Source: Streptomyces sp. NBC_01116 (lineage in GTDB: Bacteria; Actinomycetota; Actinomycetes; Streptomycetales; Streptomycetaceae). Taken from it: a stretch of 64,000 nucleotides of DNA. The stretch covers positions 2,666,001 to 2,730,000 of the forward strand of contig NZ_CP108644.1 of NCBI RefSeq assembly GCF_041435495.1, given 5' to 3'. The notes beneath the pieces were generated by a model. It was not told the DNA's origin. It ran no database searches and saw nothing but the letters and a program-made list of their open reading frames with translations. The stretch's first letter is position 1. Each line of letters begins with the position of its first letter. The position numbers were made by a program, and so were the translations under genes. Below, piece after piece: positions 8,776-17,525 of the stretch.

Positions 8776-11115
8776 CTAGGGACGGCGCTCGCCCGGGGGT
8801 GCCGTACGAGGCTTTCGGGGCCGCAGGACGTCCATCAGCGCGTGCAGCCGGGGGGAGGCGGTGATCTCCTCCAGGGTGACCGGATGGCCCTCGGCGTCGG
8901 CGATCGGGAGGCGCCAGTTGGGGTACTGGTCCCAGGTGCCGGGGAGATTCTGGGGGCGGCGGTCGCCCATGGTGTCGGGGAGCCAGACACCGGTCATCCG
9001 GGCGGGGGTGCGCAGCAGGAAGCGGTGGACGGCGCGGACGGCGGCCTCCTCGTCGCCGTCGCCCTCGGGGAGCATCCGCAGCCGGGCGAGGAGGGCCAGC
9101 CACTCTGCGGTGTCGGTGACGTCCTCGGTCAGCTCCTCCTCCAGGGGGCGGGTGAGCAGTCCGAGGCGGTGGCGCAGCGTCACGTGGTCGCCGGTCAGCC
9201 GGGCGGCGGTGGAGGGCAGATCGTGGGTGGTGGCGGTGGCCAGGCAGTCCCGCCGCCACTTCTCCGGGGCGAGCGGCCGGCCGTCGCCGTCCCAGTCGCG
9301 CTCGAACCAGAGCACCGAGGTGCCGAGCACACCGCGCCGGGCGAGCGCCTCGCGGACCCCGGGCTCGACGGTGCCGAGATCCTCGCCGACGACGGCCGCC
9401 CGGGCCCGGTGGGCCTCCAGGACGAGAACGGCGAGCATCGCCTCGGCGTCCTGGGCGACGTAGGTGCCGTCGGTGGGCGGGCGCCCCTCGGGGACCCACC
9501 AGAGCCGGAACAGGCCCATGACGTGGTCGATACGCAGGGCCCCGGCGTGGGCCAGCAGTCCGCGCAGCAGGCCCCGGTAGGCGGCGTAGCCGGTGGCGGC
9601 GAGGACGTCGGGGCGCCAGGGCGGCAGGCCCCAGTCCTGGCCGCGCGCGTTGAAGGCGTCGGGGGGCGCGCCGACGGACATGCCGTGGGCGAAGGCGTCC
9701 TGCTGGGCCCAGGTGTCGGCGCCGGCCGGGTGCACACCGACGGCGAGGTCGTGGACGATCCCGATGCCCATTCCGGCGTCCTCGGCGGCCCGCTGGGCGT
9801 CGGCGAGCTGGGTGGCGGTCAGCCAGGCGAGGCGGCAGTGGAAGTCGACCCGGTCCAGCAGCTCGGTGCGGGCACGGGCCGTTCCCGGGGAGCGGGGGTC
9901 GCGCAGGGCCTCGGGCCAGGTGTTCCAGTCGGGGCCGTGCACCTCGGCGAGCGCGCACCACAGGGCGTGGTCCTCCAGCGCCTGGCCCTGCTCGGCCAGG
10001 AAGTCGCAGTAGGCGGCGCGGCGGCCCGGGGTGAGCGGCACCTCGACGACCAGCTCCAGAGCCTGGCGCTTCAGCTCCCAGACGGCGTCCCGGTCGATCA
10101 GCGCGCCCTTGTTCAGCACGGCCTCGCCGAGGGCGGCGGCGTCCTGCCGGAGGTCGTCCAGGGCGGCCCGGTCGCGGACGTGGCCGTACTCGGGGATCGA
10201 CTCGACGCGCAGGTGCACCGGGTCGGGGAAGCGGCGCGAGGAGGGGCGGTAGGGGGAAGGGTCGGTGGGGCGCCCGGGAACGGCCGCGTGCAGCGGGTTG
10301 ACCTGGACGAACCCGGAGCCGAGGGTCCGCCCGGACCAGGCGGCGAGGTCCGCCAGGTCACCGAGGTCGCCCATGCCCCAGGAGCGGGCGGAGAGCAGGG
10401 AGTAGAGCTGGACCAGGAACCCGTGGGAGCGCTCGGGCGGCTGCGGGACGCGGGGCGGGGCGACGACCAGGGTGGCCGTGGCGCGGCGGTGGTCGGGCGT
10501 ACGGACGTGGACGCGGTGGACGCCGGGGGCGGGCGGGATCCACCAGGCGGGGACGGCCGCCGGAGCTCCGGGCACCCCGTCGGCGCGCTGCGGGTGCGGC
10601 GCGGAGGCGGAGGCGGTGGCGAAGGCGCTGACGGTGCCCGCGGGCGGCGCGGAGGCGGTGGCGCCTCCCGCGGGCACCGTCACCGCCGGCACGGAGGCAC
10701 CCGCGGTGCCCGTCGCAGGCGGCACGGGCGGGGCGGAGGCGCCCGGGGGCGGCACGGGCGGGGCGGGGGCGGCCGCCCGGGCGCGCATGCTCAGCGGGGC
10801 GGGCGGGCGGCCCGAGGGGCGTCCCGGGGTCTCGGGCGGCTCCGGCTCGACCGTGACGGTCGAGCCGGGGGGCAGTCCCGTGAGGGCGGGCGGCAGGGGC
10901 TCGCCGACCCAGACCACCACGGTCGGCGGCAGCAGGCGCGAGCGGGACTCCGCGGCGACGAGGCACTTCCGTACGTCCGCCGGAGTGCCGGCGTCGACGC
11001 CCAGCGCGGCGAGCACGGCGATGACCGTGTCGTCGGGGACGGACACCGTGACATCCGGCGACGGGGAGTAGGAGGTGGCGACACCGTGCAGTGCGGCGAG
11101 CCGGGACAAGCCCAT
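8776..11115 (-). CDS. malQ: 4-alpha-glucanotransferase (amylomaltase)
   Basis: Transfers alpha-1,4-glucan segments between maltodextrins in glycogen/maltose metabolism (GH77). Catalytic elements are visible: nucleophile Asp in LRIDHVMGLFRLWW, acid/base Glu in VVGEDLGTVEP, and the third Asp in TTHDLPST. The 779-residue length exceeds the usual size because of an Ala/Pro/Val-rich insertion at about residues 90-180, between the N-terminal accessory domain and the barrel. ATG 11115 follows AGGAG by 5 bases, and the upstream gene's TGA touches the ATG (TGAATG), implying coupled translation. Confidence 0.95.
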   Translation of the reverse strand: MGLSRLAALHGVATSYSPSPDVTVSVPDDTVIAVLAALGVDAGTPADVRKCLVAAESRSRLLPPTVVVWVGEPLPPALTGLPPGSTVTVEPEPPETPGRPSGRPPAPLSMRARAAAPAPPVPPPGASAPPVPPATGTAGASVPAVTVPAGGATASAPPAGTVSAFATASASAPHPQRADGVPGAPAAVPAWWIPPAPGVHRVHVRTPDHRRATATLVVAPPRVPQPPERSHGFLVQLYSLLSARSWGMGDLGDLADLAAWSGRTLGSGFVQVNPLHAAVPGRPTDPSPYRPSSRRFPDPVHLRVESIPEYGHVRDRAALDDLRQDAAALGEAVLNKGALIDRDAVWELKRQALELVVEVPLTPGRRAAYCDFLAEQGQALEDHALWCALAEVHGPDWNTWPEALRDPRSPGTARARTELLDRVDFHCRLAWLTATQLADAQRAAEDAGMGIGIVHDLAVGVHPAGADTWAQQDAFAHGMSVGAPPDAFNARGQDWGLPPWRPDVLAATGYAAYRGLLRGLLAHAGALRIDHVMGLFRLWWVPEGRPPTDGTYVAQDAEAMLAVLVLEAHRARAAVVGEDLGTVEPGVREALARRGVLGTSVLWFERDWDGDGRPLAPEKWRRDCLATATTHDLPSTAARLTGDHVTLRHRLGLLTRPLEEELTEDVTDTAEWLALLARLRMLPEGDGDEEAAVRAVHRFLLRTPARMTGVWLPDTMGDRRPQNLPGTWDQYPNWRLPIADAEGHPVTLEEITASPRLHALMDVLRPRKPRTAPPGERRP

Positions 11116-11427
11116 TCAGACTCCTGGGAACTCCATGCCCCCTGCGGTGCCGGGTGCGGTCGGCTCGCTGGTCAGAGGGGCGACGGCGGCGAGCGGAGGC
11201 TCGCTCGTGAGAGGGGTGGCATCGGCGAGCGGAGGCTCGCTGGTCAGCGGCGCGGAATCGGCGAACGAGGATTCGCCGAGCAGGAGGGAGACGTCGGCGA
11301 GCGGCGGCCCACTGATCAGGTGGGAGACGTCGGCGAGGGGAAGTTCGCTGGTCAAGGGCGCGGATTCGGGGTGCGTGGGTACCTGTTTGGAGAGGGCGGA
11401 GAGCAGAAGCTGCGCGGCAGCGGGCAT
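11116..11427 (-). CDS. 12-residue-repeat protein translated ahead of malQ
   Basis: A 103-residue protein that I do not recognise. After an N-terminal hydrophobic segment (MPAAAQLLLSALSKQV) it consists of about five and a half copies of a 12-residue unit of the form APLTSEPPLADA, then a short tail ending GGMEFPGV. ATG 11427 is preceded by AGGAGG with 6 bases spacing, and its stop abuts the malQ start, so it is probably the first cistron of the malQ transcript. The opposite strand is also open here, but it lacks a comparable start site. The repeat may be a recent expansion of a leader peptide rather than an enzyme. Confidence 0.55.
   Translation of the reverse strand: MPAAAQLLLSALSKQVPTHPESAPLTSELPLADVSHLISGPPLADVSLLLGESSFADSAPLTSEPPLADATPLTSEPPLAAVAPLTSEPTAPGTAGGMEFPGV
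11158..11361 (-). repeat. 36-bp degenerate in-frame tandem repeat
   Basis: About five and a half units of 36 bp encode the 12-residue repeats. The three units nearest malQ are the most alike (PLTSEPPLA core); the upstream ones are diverged. Confidence 0.7.
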
Positions 11428-11670
11428 GGTGGCCTCCTGGCCGTGGAGAACAGGACACAGCAGACCTACCCAGGCCTCGCCGCGGCAGACATGGACGTGA
11501 TGCAGGCGTTATGACAACGAACCCAACGAGCCCAACGTGCTCTGGGTCACACTCCGTTCCCCCGGACGGCAGGTATGGGCCGTTTTCAGCCACTCCCGCC
11601 CGCCACACCAGCCCCAGAGGGCTCGAAGACGTCGCTATTACCGGCAAATACGGCAGAACGGCCATGCGCA

Positions 11671-11710
11671 TTGACACCCTCGCGCCCGGGTGGTGGGCTC
11701 GGAGCCCACC
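11671..11710 (+). promoter_or_regulatory. candidate promoter and palindromic operator upstream of the GH84 gene
   Basis: The 363 bases between the divergent malQ-leader and GH84 genes hold no credible gene. TTGACA at 11671-11676 is a perfect -35. The expected -10 position (near 11694) is a poor TGGGCT, covered by a perfect palindrome GGTGGGCTC-G-GAGCCCACC at 11692-11710. A repressor site over the promoter is plausible but unproven. Confidence 0.4.
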
Positions 11711-11790
11711 GGGGCCCACCGCCTGCGGTCCGAGGGGGTCGGCACGGCGGTCCACCACCGGCAGTTGGACGTGACGAAGGGGAGCGCGAC

Positions 11791-14781
11791 GTGCGGATCG
11801 GGCGCAGAAGGCAGGCGGCGGCCGTGGCCGCCGCCGTGATCGGCGGACTCCTCGGATCCGTCTCCGTCGCTCCGGCCGCGACGGCCGCTCCCGCCGATCC
11901 CGACAGGCCCGCGGTCGGCTCAGCCGACCGCGCCGACAGCACGCGTACCCCGTCCGTATGGCCCCGGCCGCAGAGCATGAAGGCCACCGGGCCCGCCGTG
12001 CCGCTGGGCTCCGAGGCCACGCTCGTCGCCGCGCCGGACGCCGACCGTTTCGCCGTCGAGCAGGCGCGCTCACTGCTGCGCGGGGCGGGCGTCCGGATCC
12101 TGCACGAGAGCCTGCCGGGCGGCGGGCCCGTGATCCGTGTCGGCGGCAGGGGAGCCGGCGAGGCGCTGCGGGCGCTGCGCGCTCCCGACCGGGCCGACCT
12201 GCCCTCGGGCGGCTACCGGATCGCGGTCGGCCAGGTCTCCGGACGCGCCACCGTCGCGCTGGACGGGCTCGGCGCGGACGGCCTCTTCCACGCCGTCCAG
12301 ACCCTGCGCCAGCTGGTTGCCGACGGCTCGGTGGCCGGCGTGACCGTACGGGACTGGCCGGGAACCGCCGTACGCGGCATGGCCGAGGGGTTCTACGGAG
12401 AGCCGTGGACCCGCGAGGAGCGGCTCGCCCAGGTCTCCTTCATGGGCCGCACCAAGCAGAACCGCTATCTCTACGCGGCGGGCGACGACCCCTACCGGCT
12501 GGCGCGCTGGCGCGAGCCGTATCCGGCCGACAAGCGGGCCGACTTCCGGGCGCTCGCCGAGCGGGCGCGCGCCGAGCACGTCCCGCTCGGCTGGGCGGTC
12601 TCTCCCGGTCAGGCGATGTGCATGGCCTCGGACCAGGACGTCCGGGCGCTGACGAAGAAGATCGACGCCATGTGGGCGCTGGGCATCCGGGTCTTCCAGC
12701 TCCAGTTCCAGGACGTCAGCTACAGCGAGTGGCACTGCGACCTGGACGCGGAGACCTTCGGCAGCGGTCCGAAGGCGGCGGCCCGCGCGCAGGCCCGGGT
12801 CGCGGGCGCCCTCGCCCGGCATCTGGAGGAACGGCACCCGGACGCGGCCCCGCTGTCGGTGCTGCCGACGGAGTTCTACCAGGACGGGGCGACCGACTAC
12901 CGCACCGCGCTGGCGGCCGAGCTGGACGACCGGGTGCAGGTGGCCTGGACCGGTGTCGGGGTGGTGCCGAAGAAGATCACCGGCGGTGAGCTGGCCGGGG
13001 CCCGCGCCGCGTTCCGCCACCCGCTGGTGACGATGGACAACTACCCGGTCAACGACTACGCCCAGGACCGCATCTTCCTCGGCCCGTACACCGGCCGGGA
13101 CCCGGCGGTGGCGAGCGGTTCGGCGGCGCTGCTGGCCAACGCGATGGAGCAGGCGTCCGCCTCGCGGATCCCGCTGTTCACCGCCGCCGACTTCGCCTGG
13201 AACCCGAAGGGCTACCGCCCGGACGAGTCGTGGCGGGCGGCCGTCGAGGATCTGGCGGGCGGCGACGCGGGCGCCCGGGAGGCGCTGCTGGCGCTGGCCG
13301 GGAACAGCGCGGGCTCGGTGCTCGGCGCGAAGGAGTCCGCCTACCTCCAGCCCCTGTTCGACGCGTTCTGGAGCTCCCGCGCGGACGACTCCCGCCGCGA
13401 CAGGGCGGCGGACGAGCTGCGCGCGGCCTTCTCCGTGATGCGCGGGGCCCCCGATCGGCTGAAGACCCCCGCCGACGGCCGCCTGACCGACGAGGTGCGC
13501 CCCTGGACGGAGCAGCTGGCCCGCTACGGCCGGGCCGGTGAGCTGGCGGTGGACCTGCTCCAGGCCCAGGCCGCCGGGGACGGCGCCGCCGCCTGGCGCA
13601 TCCACCTGGCCCTGGAGCCGCTGCGCGAGGAGATCGCGGCGAGCCGGGCCACGGTGGGCGAGGGCGTGCTGGACCCGTTCCTGGACAGGGCGGCGAAGGT
13701 GTCGGCCGGGTGGAACGGCACCGACCGCGCCTCGGGCCGGGTCACGAAGGACGCGCACAGCTATACGGTCCGGCTGGCCGGACCCCGCCCGGTGGAGGCC
13801 GTCACGGCGCTCGCCGAGCCCGGAGGCGCCCTCACCGACGCGGTCGTCCAGGCGCACGTGCCCGGTGAGGGGTGGCGGGCGCTCGGGAAGCTCTCGCCGA
13901 GCGGCTGGACCCAGACCGCCGCGAAGGGGCTGCGCGCGGACGCCGTACGGGTCACGGTGCCGGAGGCCGCCCGTACCGCCCCGCCCTCCTACCTCAGCCC
14001 CACCCTGCCCCCCTCCCCCGCCGTCGTGGCGGGGTCCCCTCAGGTGCGCGCCCTGGTGCCGTGGTTCGGCGACGAGCCCGCCGCCACGCTCGACCTGACG
14101 CGCGGCGAGACCGACGCGGAGATCGGCGGCGAGCCCCAGCGGGTCGCGGCGCGGCTGGCCGGGCGGCGTCCGGTCGAGGTGAAGGGCAAGCTCACCGCGA
14201 AGGCCCCCGAGGGGATCGAGGTGAAGGTCCCGAAGCAGACGACCGTGCCGCGCGGATCGCGCACCGACGTGCCCGTGGACATCACCGTCCCGGCGGACAC
14301 CCCGGCGGGCGAGTACGAGGTCCCGCTGGCCTTCGGCGGCCAGGAGTCCACGCTGACCGTGCGGGCCTTCCCGCGTACGGGCGGACCGGATCTGGCGCGT
14401 ACGGCGAAGGCCTCGTCGTCCGGCGACGAGACCCCGGACTTCCCCGCTTCGGCGGCCACCGACGGCGATCCGGAGACCCGGTGGTCCTCGCCGGTGGAGG
14501 ACGGGGCCTGGTGGGGCGCCGAGCTGCCGGAGCCGGTGCGCCTGGGCCAGGTGGTGCTGAACTGGCAGGACGCGTACGCCTCCCGCTACCGCGTGCAGGT
14601 CTCCGCCGACGGCCGCGTCTGGCGCACCGCCGCGACGGTGACGGAGGGCCGGGGCGGGCGCGAGTCGGTCCGGATGGACGCGAAGGGCACCCGGTTCATC
14701 CGGGTGCAGGGGGACGGCCGGGCGACGGAGTACGGCTACTCGCTCTGGTCGGTGGAGGCGTACGCGGTCGCGGACGACTGA
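11791..14781 (+). CDS. secreted GH84-type beta-N-acetylglucosaminidase-like protein with C-terminal binding domains
   Basis: A 996-residue secreted protein. Order: signal peptide (1-33, ends PAATAAPA), a GH20b-like N-terminal domain (about 50-185), a GH84 barrel beginning GMAEGFYGEPWTREER (about 190-480), a helical region, an NEW3-like beta domain (about 775-860) and a discoidin-type F5/8C carbohydrate-binding domain (about 865-995). The family removes terminal GlcNAc from glycans. At the usual catalytic Asp-Asp pair the sequence is FQLQFQDVSYSEWHC, so the first Asp is Gln307 and only Asp308 remains; activity may differ from classical O-GlcNAcases. GTG 11791 follows AAGGGGAG by 6 bases. Confidence 0.85.
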   Translation: MRIGRRRQAAAVAAAVIGGLLGSVSVAPAATAAPADPDRPAVGSADRADSTRTPSVWPRPQSMKATGPAVPLGSEATLVAAPDADRFAVEQARSLLRGAGVRILHESLPGGGPVIRVGGRGAGEALRALRAPDRADLPSGGYRIAVGQVSGRATVALDGLGADGLFHAVQTLRQLVADGSVAGVTVRDWPGTAVRGMAEGFYGEPWTREERLAQVSFMGRTKQNRYLYAAGDDPYRLARWREPYPADKRADFRALAERARAEHVPLGWAVSPGQAMCMASDQDVRALTKKIDAMWALGIRVFQLQFQDVSYSEWHCDLDAETFGSGPKAAARAQARVAGALARHLEERHPDAAPLSVLPTEFYQDGATDYRTALAAELDDRVQVAWTGVGVVPKKITGGELAGARAAFRHPLVTMDNYPVNDYAQDRIFLGPYTGRDPAVASGSAALLANAMEQASASRIPLFTAADFAWNPKGYRPDESWRAAVEDLAGGDAGAREALLALAGNSAGSVLGAKESAYLQPLFDAFWSSRADDSRRDRAADELRAAFSVMRGAPDRLKTPADGRLTDEVRPWTEQLARYGRAGELAVDLLQAQAAGDGAAAWRIHLALEPLREEIAASRATVGEGVLDPFLDRAAKVSAGWNGTDRASGRVTKDAHSYTVRLAGPRPVEAVTALAEPGGALTDAVVQAHVPGEGWRALGKLSPSGWTQTAAKGLRADAVRVTVPEAARTAPPSYLSPTLPPSPAVVAGSPQVRALVPWFGDEPAATLDLTRGETDAEIGGEPQRVAARLAGRRPVEVKGKLTAKAPEGIEVKVPKQTTVPRGSRTDVPVDITVPADTPAGEYEVPLAFGGQESTLTVRAFPRTGGPDLARTAKASSSGDETPDFPASAATDGDPETRWSSPVEDGAWWGAELPEPVRLGQVVLNWQDAYASRYRVQVSADGRVWRTAATVTEGRGGRESVRMDAKGTRFIRVQGDGRATEYGYSLWSVEAYAVADD

Positions 14782-14864
14782 GCGGGAGCGGGTCGGAAGC
14801 AGTCCGGGGCAGGGCGGGGCGGGAGCAGGGCAGGAGAGGGCCGGGGGACGACGAAGGCCCGGTC

Positions 14865-15401
14865 TCAGGCGGACACGCCGTCGATCCGGGCCATCACGTC
14901 GTCCGCGCCGAACGGTTGCAGATACGGCAGCCAGCGCGGGTCGCGGTGTCCGGTCCCGATGATCCGCCAGGCCAGGCCGGTCGGCGGGGCGGGCTGGTGG
15001 CGCAGCCGCCAGCCGAGCTCGGGCAGATGGCGGTCGGCCTTCACGTGGTTGCAGCGGCGGCAGGCCGCCACCACGTTGTCCCAGGCGTGCTGCCCGCCGC
15101 GGCTGCGCGGGATGACGTGGTCGACGCTGGTCGCGGCGGCCCCGCAGTACATGCAGCGCCCGCCGTCCCGGGCGAACAGCGCCCGCCGCGTCAGCGGGAC
15201 GGGGCCCCGGTAGGGGACCCGGACGAAGCGCTTGAGCCGGACCACACTGGGCGCGGGCACGGCACGGGTGGCACTGTGCAGAAAGGAGCCGGACTCTTCA
15301 AGGCAGATGGCCTTGTTCTCCAGGACGAGGACGAGCGCGCGGCGGAGCGGTACGACGCCGAGCGGCTCGTACGACGCGTTGAGAACCAGGACGTGCGGCA
15401 C
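14865..15401 (-). CDS. HNH endonuclease-domain protein
   Basis: A 178-residue protein with an HNH nuclease fold. The zinc-binding CMYCG and CRRCN pairs flank the motif SVDHVIPRSRGGQHAWDNVV, which holds the catalytic His and the Asn. The N-terminus VLVLNASYEPLGVVPLRRA is the conserved entry segment of this actinobacterial group. GTG 15401 is preceded by AAGGAGG at 8 bases. It is divergent from an MscS channel gene. No methylase or phage gene is near, so it looks like a resident housekeeping HNH protein rather than part of a restriction system. Its cellular substrate is unknown. Confidence 0.88.
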   Translation of the reverse strand: MPHVLVLNASYEPLGVVPLRRALVLVLENKAICLEESGSFLHSATRAVPAPSVVRLKRFVRVPYRGPVPLTRRALFARDGGRCMYCGAAATSVDHVIPRSRGGQHAWDNVVAACRRCNHVKADRHLPELGWRLRHQPAPPTGLAWRIIGTGHRDPRWLPYLQPFGADDVMARIDGVSA

Positions 15402-15543
15402 GGTGGATGCCTCCTTGTACGCCGGCGGCGCGTGGCTCGCGCCGGGACGATCCGATCTCAGTCTCTCCTCATGCCTGGTCAAAGCGCCACCACGTACGGG
15501 TAACGGGCCGAGAGGATTTTTCTCACTCCGGGCTCCGCACACC

Positions 15544-15606
15544 GTTCGGCGGTGCCGAACAGGTGTTTCACCTGGGTGGCCGTCCGCACTGTGCGATCGG
15601 CCACAG
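15544..15606. promoter_or_regulatory. three consecutive dyads between HNH and MscS genes
   Basis: The 314-base divergent gap holds three inverted repeats in a row: GTTCGGC-3-GCCGAAC (15544-15560), CAGGTG-3-CACCTG (15560-15574, sharing one base with the first) and CTGTG-8-CACAG (15589-15606). They may be operator sites or leader hairpins of the channel mRNA. No clear promoter boxes were seen. Confidence 0.35.
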
Positions 15607-15715
15607 CGGAGGTGTTCCCGGTGAGACCCGTCTCTCCTCCCGCGACGGCAACGATCCACTCCCCCGGCTTCGTTAGTGTTGTTGACCAGCCGTCGTCCCC
15701 CTGGAGGTCCCCGTC

Positions 15716-16783
15716 GTGTCGCTGTCCGTCCTCTTGGCCGCAGCCCCGTCTCCCGAGCCGGGCGGCTCGCTGGGCGAAGCCGCCGAACAGGCCGGGAACG
15801 CCGCGGGCTGGGTCGAGGAGAACTGGTCCACCTGGCTGAGCACCGGGTTGCGCATCCTGTTGATCGTGGCGGTCGCGATCACGTTGCGTTACCTGATCCG
15901 GCGCGCCCTGACCAACCTGATCGACCGGATGAACCGCAGCGCCCAGGCGGTGGAGGGCACGGCACTGGGCGGGCTGCTGGTGAACGCCGAGCGCAGACGC
16001 CAGCGCTCGGAGGCGATCGGCTCGGTGCTGCGCTCGGTGGCCTCGTTCGTGATCATGGGCACGGCCGCCCTGATGGTCCTGGGCGCCTTCAAGATCAACC
16101 TGGCGCCCCTCCTCGCCTCCGCCGGCGTCGCGGGCGTGGCACTCGGCTTCGGCGCCCGCAACCTGGTCACGGACTTCCTCTCCGGCGTCTTCATGATCCT
16201 CGAGGACCAGTACGGGGTCGGGGACACCGTCGACGCGGGGGTGGCCTCCGGCGAGGTCATCGAGGTGGGGCTGCGCGTCACCAAGCTGCGCGGCGACAAC
16301 GGCGAGATCTGGTACGTCCGCAACGGCGAGGTGAAGCGGATAGGCAACCTCAGCCAGGGCTGGTCCACGGCCGGGATCGACGTCACGGTGCGCCCGACGG
16401 AGAAGCTGGAGCACGTCCGCGAGGCGATCGCCACGGCCGCCGACACGATGACGAAGGAAGAGCCCTGGTCGGAGCGGCTGTGGGGCCCGGTGGAGGTGCT
16501 CGGCCTGGACGCGGTCCTGCTGGACTCCATGACCGTCCGCGTCACCGCGAAGACGATGCCGGGCAAGGCCCTCGGAGTGGAGCGCGAGCTGCGCTGGCGC
16601 ATCAAGCAGGCGCTGGACGACGCGGGCATCCGGATGGTCGGCACCCTGCCGCTCCAGGTGGAGGGCGAGTCCACTGCGGACCCGACGGCCGCGATGGCGG
16701 CCCCCTCCGCGTACGCCTCGGCGACCTCGCCGCAGTCGCTGGCGGCGACGCCGATACCGCCGCCGACGAACCTGAGCAAGTAG
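15716..16783 (+). CDS. MscS-family mechanosensitive ion channel
   Basis: A 355-residue membrane channel that opens on membrane tension during hypo-osmotic shock. A short periplasmic N-terminus is followed by membrane helices at about residues 42-62 and 105-128, and by the pore helix TM3 with Ala/Gly packing (LLASAGVAGVALGFGARNL). The MscS beta-domain (DFLSGVFMILEDQYGVGDTV) and an alpha/beta C-terminus follow, ending in an Ala/Pro-rich tail. GTG 15716 follows GGAGG by 8 bases. It is single-gene, bounded by a perfect terminator. Confidence 0.92.
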   Translation: MSLSVLLAAAPSPEPGGSLGEAAEQAGNAAGWVEENWSTWLSTGLRILLIVAVAITLRYLIRRALTNLIDRMNRSAQAVEGTALGGLLVNAERRRQRSEAIGSVLRSVASFVIMGTAALMVLGAFKINLAPLLASAGVAGVALGFGARNLVTDFLSGVFMILEDQYGVGDTVDAGVASGEVIEVGLRVTKLRGDNGEIWYVRNGEVKRIGNLSQGWSTAGIDVTVRPTEKLEHVREAIATAADTMTKEEPWSERLWGPVEVLGLDAVLLDSMTVRVTAKTMPGKALGVERELRWRIKQALDDAGIRMVGTLPLQVEGESTADPTAAMAAPSAYASATSPQSLAATPIPPPTNLSK

Positions 16784-16792
16784 CGGCCGGCG

Positions 16793-16835
16793 CGGAAGGG
16801 GCGCCCCACCCGGTTCGGGTGGGGCGCCCCTTCCG
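16793..16835. terminator. strong bidirectional terminator after MscS
   Basis: A perfect 19-bp stem (16793-16811 with 16817-16835) and 5-base GGTTC loop, followed by TTGT, lies between the convergent MscS and lipoprotein genes. Confidence 0.85.
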
Positions 16836-16838
16836 TTG

Positions 16839-17387
16839 TCATGGCGCGGTGGTCTTCTTCCGCTGGTTGCAGGGGTGCTGGGCGTTGATCTCGGCGCGCG
16901 TCATGATCTTGCCCTCATGCGTGACGAACTCGCCGTCCGCGAGATCGGCGGACTTCAGCTCGGCGAGGTCGACATAGCCCGAAGCGCTGCCGGCCTCGCC
17001 CTTCCTCTCCTGCCGCGTCTCTACGTAGAACTCGTCCGGCAGGGCGCCGGACAGCTGTTCGGTCACCGTGGCGAAGTCGCGCGGACTGTTCACCCGGAAC
17101 ACCCCGGTGCGCGCCTCGGCCGTACGAGGCTCACGTGCGCTCCACAGCGTCTCGAAGGAGATCTTCTTCTCGTCCTCCGTCCGCACGTAGACCGCCGCCC
17201 CCGTGATCGTCTCGTCGCGGCAGACCGGCATGGCCACCACCAGCTCGGAACCGTCCATGCGGAAGCCGGCGTACATGATGGTCGGCGGGGTCAGGTGGCA
17301 CGAGGTCAGCAGCATCACCGCCGGGGCCACCCCGGCGAGTACCCGCGCGCACCTCCTCACGCCACGTCTTCGTATCCGCCCACCCAT
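16839..17387 (-). CDS. putative lipoprotein of unknown function
   Basis: A 182-residue exported protein. The basic N-terminus GGRIRRRGVRRCARVL is followed by a hydrophobic stretch ending in the lipobox LLTSC, so Cys30 would be lipidated. The mature part has one short strand-rich domain (MYAGFRMDGSELVVAMPVC), then a charged C-terminal half with KSADLADGEFVTHEGKIMTR. I recognise no enzymatic motif. ATG 17387 is chosen because GGAGGGG lies upstream and because the start gives a proper signal peptide; the longer frame to 17483 would bury it. It is divergent from csnR, but the shared gap appears dedicated to the csnR promoter. Confidence 0.75.
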   Translation of the reverse strand: MGGRIRRRGVRRCARVLAGVAPAVMLLTSCHLTPPTIMYAGFRMDGSELVVAMPVCRDETITGAAVYVRTEDEKKISFETLWSAREPRTAEARTGVFRVNSPRDFATVTEQLSGALPDEFYVETRQERKGEAGSASGYVDLAELKSADLADGEFVTHEGKIMTRAEINAQHPCNQRKKTTAP

Positions 17388-17482
17388 CGAGCCCCCCTCC
17401 CGGACAGAAACACGTCCGCCCCAGGATGCCGCGATACCGACCGGGCGAGGTAACACTTTGATTGCCGGACGGGGGTCACCCA

Positions 17483-17512
17483 TTGACGCCCCGGTGACCT
17501 GCGTCCTACCGT
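17483..17512 (+). promoter_or_regulatory. csnR operon promoter
   Basis: TTGACG (17483-17488) and TACCGT (17507-17512) with an 18-base spacer form a good housekeeping-type promoter. The palindromic operator begins 13 bases after the -10 box, so it would cover the start of transcription. Confidence 0.6.
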
Positions 17513-17525
17513 CCTCTCAACCGAA

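Noticed and set aside
11075..11500. Rightward open frame opposite the malQ-leader repeat protein
   Set aside because: No ribosome site; the leftward frame has AGGAGG and abuts malQ. The repeat makes both strands open.
14865..15401. HNH gene as part of a restriction or phage module
   Set aside because: No methylase, integrase or phage genes nearby; the protein belongs to a resident actinobacterial group.
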